Assembly (NCBI GenBank): GCA_964428335.1
Contig: CAYRXW010000003.1
Location: 124,001 to 188,000, forward strand
Origin: GW2011-AR15 sp964428335
Lineage (GTDB): Archaea; Nanobdellota; Nanobdellia; Woesearchaeales; GW2011-AR15
Length of the DNA stretch: 64,000 nt
Reading direction: 5' to 3'
The notes under the pieces are model-generated. The model did not search any database. It saw only the letters and a program-made list of their open reading frames with translations, and had not been told where the DNA came from. Position 1 is the stretch's first letter; the number at the start of each line of letters is the position of its first letter. Below are positions 59,729-64,000 of the stretch, piece by piece. Made by a program: the position numbers and the translations under genes.

Positions 59729-59782
59729 TCCATATTGCAGCTATCCAATTATTTAAATATATGGGTAAATATCTTTTAAGCT

Positions 59783-60382
59783 ATGGCAGATGAACCTTAC
59801 CTATTAGTTAGCCTGGAAGAAGAGAAATCAAAAAAGCTTGCCCAGGTACTCAGCAATGACACTTCAAGAAAAATACTTGACTATATGTCAAAAAAGGAAT
59901 ATGTAACAGAGACAGAAGTAGCAAAAGAATTGAAAATACCACTTTCGACAGCGCACTATAACCTTGATTTGCTGCTAAAAACAGACTTAATAAACGGGGA
60001 TCAGTATAAATATTCAGAAAAAGGCAAAAAAATAGTCCATTACATGCTTTCAAATAAATACGTTATAATCGCGCCAAGGAAATCAACTGCAATATTTGAA
60101 AAATTAAAGGAATTCCTGCCTGTTGTCATATTAAGCGGGATTGCAACTTATGGCGTAAATTATTTTTTCATGCCAAAACCTCCGCAACCAGAAGCTTTTG
60201 GGCTTATGATTGCTGCAGAAGAAGCAGCGCAGGATGCTGCAGGGGCATCACTTAAGGTGGCAGCAGAAGCAGTTCCTGTTGTAAATGAGCCAAACATAGC
60301 GCTTTGGTTCCTGATAGGATGCATATTTTCCGCTGTGGCATACTTATTGATATCAATCATCAGGAAGAAAAAAGACAACTGA
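59783..60382 (+). CDS. membrane-tethered winged-helix (ArsR-like) transcription regulator
   Basis: 199 residues. The N-terminal ~90 residues form an ArsR/DUF7343-like winged helix (SNDTSRKILDYMSKKEYVTETEVAKELKIPLSTAHYNLDLLL). Two transmembrane helices follow (about 112-130 and 172-192), separated by an Ala-rich loop (about 135-165). Membrane-bound wHTH proteins of this type are common in archaea and may sense envelope signals. A TATA element, ATTTAAATAT, lies about 25 nt upstream, giving a leaderless message. Confidence 0.8.
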   Translation: MADEPYLLVSLEEEKSKKLAQVLSNDTSRKILDYMSKKEYVTETEVAKELKIPLSTAHYNLDLLLKTDLINGDQYKYSEKGKKIVHYMLSNKYVIIAPRKSTAIFEKLKEFLPVVILSGIATYGVNYFFMPKPPQPEAFGLMIAAEEAAQDAAGASLKVAAEAVPVVNEPNIALWFLIGCIFSAVAYLLISIIRKKKDN

Positions 60383-60440
60383 GCCTTTACTGTTTATTTT
60401 TAATAAAAATTATAAGCTGTGGCTGTTTTATCAAAATGCA

Positions 60441-61409
60441 ATGAAAGCAACAGCCATAGCAAATTCAAATATTGCTTTTGTAAAATACTGGGGAAAGAAA
60501 GATGAATCCCTCAACATTCCATTTAACCCAAGCATATCAATGACCCTTGATGAGAAAATAAGCACAAAAACAACAGTCGAATTCTCAGAAAAATATGAAT
60601 CAGACATACTGATATTAAACAATGAAAAACTAAGCGACAATAAGCTTATCAGGGTATCAAATTTTCTTGACATGATAAGGAAAAAATCAGGCTGCATATA
60701 TCATGCAAAGGTAATCTCAAAAAACACATTCCCGACAGGATGCGGAATCGCAAGTTCAGCATCAGGCTTTGCAGCGTTGGCAGCAGCAGCAGCAAGAGCA
60801 TCAGGTCTTAATCTGAAAGATGAAGAGCTCTCAAAACTTGCAAGAATGGGCTCAGGAAGCGCAGCAAGGTCTGTTTATGGCGGGTTTGCAATATGGGACA
60901 ATGAATCTGCAACACAGATAAAAGATGAAACTTTCTGGCCGGAATTAACAGATATAATCGCAATAACAGATGACCAGCAAAAAAAAATCAGCTCAAGGGA
61001 AGCCATGAAAATAACAGTGAAGACAAGCAAAAAATATAGAGAAAGGCTACAAAAAGTTGATGAAAAAACCTCACTCATGAAACAAAGCATACTGGCTAAA
61101 GATTTTCCCAACATGGCAAAACTTATAATGTCTGAATCAGACAACCTTCACGAATGCATGCATGATAGCGTTCCTGAAATAGAATACCTAAACGAAAACT
61201 CATACAGGATAAAAGAATTAATCAATGAAATGAATAAGGAAAAACCAATAGCCGCATATACCTTTGATGCAGGTCCCAATGCGCATATAATAACTTTAAA
61301 AAAGCATTCTTCAAAAATAAAAAAGGAGCTTTTGAAGATATTCGGGCTAAGGCTGATTGAATCAAAAATAGGAAAAGGGATAAGGTATACAGAGGAACAC
61401 ATGATATGA
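60441..61409 (+). CDS. mvaD: diphosphomevalonate decarboxylase
   Basis: 322 residues, GHMP superfamily. The substrate and ATP motifs are those of true MVD: NIAFVKYWGKKDE, NPSISMTLDE, GCGIASSASGFAALA and RMGSGSAARSVYGGF. The catalytic Asp is in YTFDAGPNAHI. It converts mevalonate diphosphate to isopentenyl diphosphate, the last step of the classical mevalonate pathway. A TATA-like ATTATAAG lies about 25 nt upstream. It overlaps the phosphomevalonate kinase gene by 4 nt. Confidence 0.94.
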   Translation: MKATAIANSNIAFVKYWGKKDESLNIPFNPSISMTLDEKISTKTTVEFSEKYESDILILNNEKLSDNKLIRVSNFLDMIRKKSGCIYHAKVISKNTFPTGCGIASSASGFAALAAAAARASGLNLKDEELSKLARMGSGSAARSVYGGFAIWDNESATQIKDETFWPELTDIIAITDDQQKKISSREAMKITVKTSKKYRERLQKVDEKTSLMKQSILAKDFPNMAKLIMSESDNLHECMHDSVPEIEYLNENSYRIKELINEMNKEKPIAAYTFDAGPNAHIITLKKHSSKIKKELLKIFGLRLIESKIGKGIRYTEEHMI

Positions 61410-62449
61410 AAGCGAAAGCATACGGAAAAATACTCCTTTTTGGAGCATATGGCATACTTGAGCCAGGAAACATAGGGCTTGTGCTAAATGTCAATAAAGG
61501 GACTACAACAGAGACAAAAGAGACAGAAAGCGGGAAGATAATATTTGACATGAAAAATTTCAAGATAAATGCGGAGGTCAAGCTTGACCTCCTTCACCTG
61601 TTTAAAAATCCAGGAATGATTTATGTAAAAAACGCTGTGCAATACTCATTTGAATATTTAAGGTCCAAAGACATAAAGGTAAAAGACATAAAGATAACTA
61701 CAGTAAATGATGCTGAGTTCCAGATCGGAAGACATAAGACAGGGTTTGGCAGCAGTGCAACATCAACAGTTTCAGCTGTAGCAGCAATATTAAAGCTTCA
61801 TGACATTGATGACAGGGAGACAGTCTATAAGATATCAAGGTATTCCCATTATAAAAGCCAGGGTGACTTAGGTTCAGGATTTGATGTCTTCTCTGCGTGC
61901 TTCGGCAGCCACTTTTTTACTTCGCAGGAAGAGAGGATAGAAGGATTTTTGGATTATATGAAAAATTCCAGGCTTCCTCAATCAGAGAGTTACATCTGGC
62001 CAAGCCAGTTTAGCTATATCTTGGCTTTCAGCGGAAAATCAGCAAGCACAGAAAAACTAATTAAAAAGGTAAATGCATTCAAAAAGCAAAAACCCAGTGT
62101 TTACAACGAACTGATGAAAAAATATTCAATTGCAAATAATCATGCGGCATTAGCTTTCAAAGGAGAAGACATGAAAGAAATAATCTCTTCTCTGGACTTA
62201 TCTTTTGAGCTTAGGAGAAAGCTTGGAGAGTTATCAGGTGCAGATATAGAAAGCCCTAAATTAAGCAGCTTATTGAAAGAGACAAGAAATAACGGGGCAT
62301 ACATTTCAGGCTTAGTTGGTGCAGGAGGAGGGGATACTATCTTTTCAATCTGTGAAAACAAGGAGAAATTAACTGAATTCCTGGATGAAAAAGGATATGC
62401 AGTCATTGATGACATTGAGATTTCTTCACAGGGATACGAATTCCAATAA
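61406..62449 (+). CDS. mvaK2: phosphomevalonate kinase (GHMP type)
   Basis: 347 residues. PMK-type signatures are KILLFGAYGILEPGNIGLV (EPG replaces the mevalonate-kinase GEH), HKTGFGSSATSTVSA (ATP loop), GDLGSGFDVFSACFGS and the C-terminal GLVGAGGGDTIF. It phosphorylates phosphomevalonate to the diphosphate used by its neighbour MvaD. Together they make the classical branch, which is rare in archaea. Mevalonate kinase and HMG-CoA reductase are not in the window. Confidence 0.88.
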   Translation: MKAKAYGKILLFGAYGILEPGNIGLVLNVNKGTTTETKETESGKIIFDMKNFKINAEVKLDLLHLFKNPGMIYVKNAVQYSFEYLRSKDIKVKDIKITTVNDAEFQIGRHKTGFGSSATSTVSAVAAILKLHDIDDRETVYKISRYSHYKSQGDLGSGFDVFSACFGSHFFTSQEERIEGFLDYMKNSRLPQSESYIWPSQFSYILAFSGKSASTEKLIKKVNAFKKQKPSVYNELMKKYSIANNHAALAFKGEDMKEIISSLDLSFELRRKLGELSGADIESPKLSSLLKETRNNGAYISGLVGAGGGDTIFSICENKEKLTEFLDEKGYAVIDDIEISSQGYEFQ

Positions 62450-62481
62450 TATTTTATATCCCTAAACTTTTTCTAGATGCC

Positions 62482-63783
62482 ATGGAAGCCAAAACAGGAG
62501 ATAAAATCAGGATAATAACAGATGAAGAAAGTTATGAAGGGACTCTTATGCCTTCTTTGGAAGAGACAGGAAAGGATACAACAATCCTGAAGCTAGTGAA
62601 TGGATATAACATAGGCATACAAAAAAAAAGGATAAAAAAAACAGAAATCATCGAATCATTTAAGGAAACAAAGAAACACCTAAAAAAAAGCAGCCAGGAT
62701 AAAGAGCTTCCTGTGATTTCTATTTTACATACAGGCGGGACAATAGCATCAAAAATAGATTATAGGACAGGCGCTGTCTATAGCTCATTTGAGCCTGAAG
62801 AACTTCTAAATATGTTTCCAGAACTTTCCAAGATTGCAACTCTTAGATCAAACCTAATCTCAAAAATGTGGTCAGATGACTTAAGGTTTGGGCATTTTAA
62901 GCTGATAGCAGAAGCAATAAAAAAAGAGATAGAGAAAGGATGTGAAGGAATCATAATAGGGATAGGGACAGATAACATGGCAGTTGCAGCAGCAGCAATG
63001 GCTTTTATCCTTGAAGAGCTTCCTGTGCCTGTGATTTTTGTCGGCGCACAAAGAAGTTCTGACAGAGGGAGCAGCGATGCAGCGATGAACCTGATATCTG
63101 CAGCTGAATTCATAACAAAAACAGATTTTTCAGGAGTCGGAATATGCATGCATGAGAATATGGATGATGAAACCTGTGTCATCCTTCCAGCAGTAAAAAC
63201 CTATAAGCTTCATTCATCACGAAGGGATGCATTCAAGCCGGTAAATGATGTTGCTATAGCAAGAATAAATCATTCTACAAAAAAAATTGAGTTCCTCTAT
63301 GAAAATTATAGCAAAAAAGACAAGACAAGAAAACTTGTCATAAAACCAAAAATGGAAGAAAAAGTAGGATTACTAAAAATTCATATCAACATGTTTCCTG
63401 AGCAGTTTGAGTTTTTTAAAGGATATAAAGGATTAATAATCGAAGGAACTGGCCTTGGGCATACTCCGGGGCAGGTGCCAAATGAAATATGTGAAATACA
63501 TAAGAAAATATACCCAGCAATAAAAAAAGTTGTTGAATCAGGGTGCATTGTTGTGATGACAACCCAGACAATATTTGGCTCTGTCAACATGCATGTCTAT
63601 GATAAGGGAACTGATCTTACAGGACTTGGAGTCATACCTGGAAAAGACATGCTTGCAAATACAGCATTAGTTAAATTGTCATGGCTTTTAGGGAACCATA
63701 CAAAAGATGAAGCAAAAAAAATGATTTCTGAAAACATAAGAGGAGAAATCAACGAACGAATAACAGGGGAGATGTACCTATAA
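62482..63783 (+). CDS. gatD: glutamyl-tRNA(Gln) amidotransferase subunit D
   Basis: 433 residues. With GatE it amidates Glu-tRNA-Gln, and GatD supplies ammonia through its asparaginase-like domain. A small N-terminal barrel (about 1-70) is followed by that domain. Catalytic positions are visible: T87 in HTGGTIAS, T163-D164 in IGTDN, and K242 in YKLHSSRRDAF. The residue after GTD is Asn rather than the usual Thr. GatE is not in the window and must lie elsewhere. Confidence 0.95.
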   Translation: MEAKTGDKIRIITDEESYEGTLMPSLEETGKDTTILKLVNGYNIGIQKKRIKKTEIIESFKETKKHLKKSSQDKELPVISILHTGGTIASKIDYRTGAVYSSFEPEELLNMFPELSKIATLRSNLISKMWSDDLRFGHFKLIAEAIKKEIEKGCEGIIIGIGTDNMAVAAAAMAFILEELPVPVIFVGAQRSSDRGSSDAAMNLISAAEFITKTDFSGVGICMHENMDDETCVILPAVKTYKLHSSRRDAFKPVNDVAIARINHSTKKIEFLYENYSKKDKTRKLVIKPKMEEKVGLLKIHINMFPEQFEFFKGYKGLIIEGTGLGHTPGQVPNEICEIHKKIYPAIKKVVESGCIVVMTTQTIFGSVNMHVYDKGTDLTGLGVIPGKDMLANTALVKLSWLLGNHTKDEAKKMISENIRGEINERITGEMYL

Positions 63784-63796
63784 TTTTATTAATTCT

Positions 63797-64000
63797 CTAC
63801 TTCATTCCACTGTCTCCATAACCCGAAAGTTCTCCAGGCTTAAGACAATATTTTGCCAATTGTTCATATGCACCAGGGACACAGAAGGCAGCATCTTTTA
63901 CCATCTGCTCAGTGCATCCTGTCCTGGTAAGCATTAGGTCTGCAGCATCCTGTGCCAGCATTTTTCCTTTTTCCATTACAAATCCATAATATGTGCTTCC
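63797..64000 (-). CDS. 3' end of an unknown gene (truncated by the window edge)
   Basis: The minus-strand frame is open from the right edge to a TAG at 63797-63799, giving the last 67 residues (GSTYYGFVMEKGK to GYGDSGMK). It contains three Cys (RTGCTE, AFCVPG, YCLKPG). No family is recognised from the fragment. It converges on gatD with 13 nt between the stops. Confidence 0.6.
   Translation of the reverse strand, partial: GSTYYGFVMEKGKMLAQDAADLMLTRTGCTEQMVKDAAFCVPGAYEQLAKYCLKPGELSGYGDSGMK

Overview
The window reads as a gene-dense, AT-rich stretch of a DPANN-type archaeon, most like the Woesearchaeota/Pacearchaeota (Nanoarchaeota-related) lineages. Archaeal markers seen directly are DnaG-type primase, RPA, RadA, RNA polymerase subunits L and N, archaeal NAC, GatD, a HerA-like ATPase, a TRAM protein and an archaeal-type RNase P RNA. 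Many genes have a TATA box 23-26 nt before the start codon (leaderless transcripts), and most neighbours overlap by 4 nt. The DPANN placement is inference from gene content and style; there is no 16S rRNA here.

Layout. 0.2-8.3 kb: dnaG, a membrane-anchored PpiC foldase, a HerA-like ATPase, a glycosyltransferase and membrane proteins. 8.3-18.1 kb (minus strand): one long tryptophan operon, trpE-G-D-C-F-B-A, followed by an alpha/beta hydrolase, a YggS-type PLP-binding protein and a TrpRS with an extra N-terminal B3/B4-like domain. A divergent ACT-domain gene (18.3 kb) is a candidate regulator. 19.0-36.5 kb: a locus of 15 reading frames in which nearly every product has an N-terminal membrane segment, often right after a KKG-type motif resembling archaeal class III (type IV pilin-like) signals. 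It opens with a giant Cys-rich surface protein interrupted by one in-frame TAA. It ends with two proteins carrying bacterial-cell-wall-type hydrolase domains: an NlpC/P60-CHAP-like domain, then a 1193-residue protein combining a GH19/lysozyme-like domain, a phosphodiester glycosidase (NAGPA-like) domain and an SGNH esterase. This is the most unusual system in the window. 36.6-38.3 kb: RPA and a cytoplasmic NlpC/P60 protein.

38.3-41.3 kb: a very AT-rich island with a HEPN-like protein, a two-TM protein and a PD-(D/E)XK nuclease-like protein; it looks acquired and defence-like. 41.6-46.5 kb: a small conserved protein plus RadA behind a structured leader, TRAM, 2'-5' RNA ligase-like protein, two anchored lipid- or surface-facing unknowns, AMMECR1 and RpoL. 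46.6-54.1 kb: an LTD-domain surface protein, LeuRS, cupin, RpoN, M29-like aminopeptidase, a WbaP/PglC-like sugar-phosphate transferase and a degenerate metallo-beta-lactamase fold protein. 54.1-58.4 kb: NAC, two small helical proteins, a MinD/ParA ATPase, an unknown and oligoendopeptidase F. 58.3-60.4 kb: a stand-alone response regulator, the RNase P RNA gene, two small membrane proteins and a membrane-tethered winged-helix protein. 60.4-64.0 kb: diphosphomevalonate decarboxylase and phosphomevalonate kinase (classical mevalonate route), GatD and the 3' end of an unknown gene.

How it fits together: the cell makes its own tryptophan and apparently uses the classical late mevalonate steps, which is more biosynthesis than many DPANN cells retain. 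It also invests about 17 kb in a secreted or surface apparatus bearing enzymes whose known substrates are bacterial wall polymers. I found no rRNA, tRNA, CRISPR array, transposase or insertion sequence.
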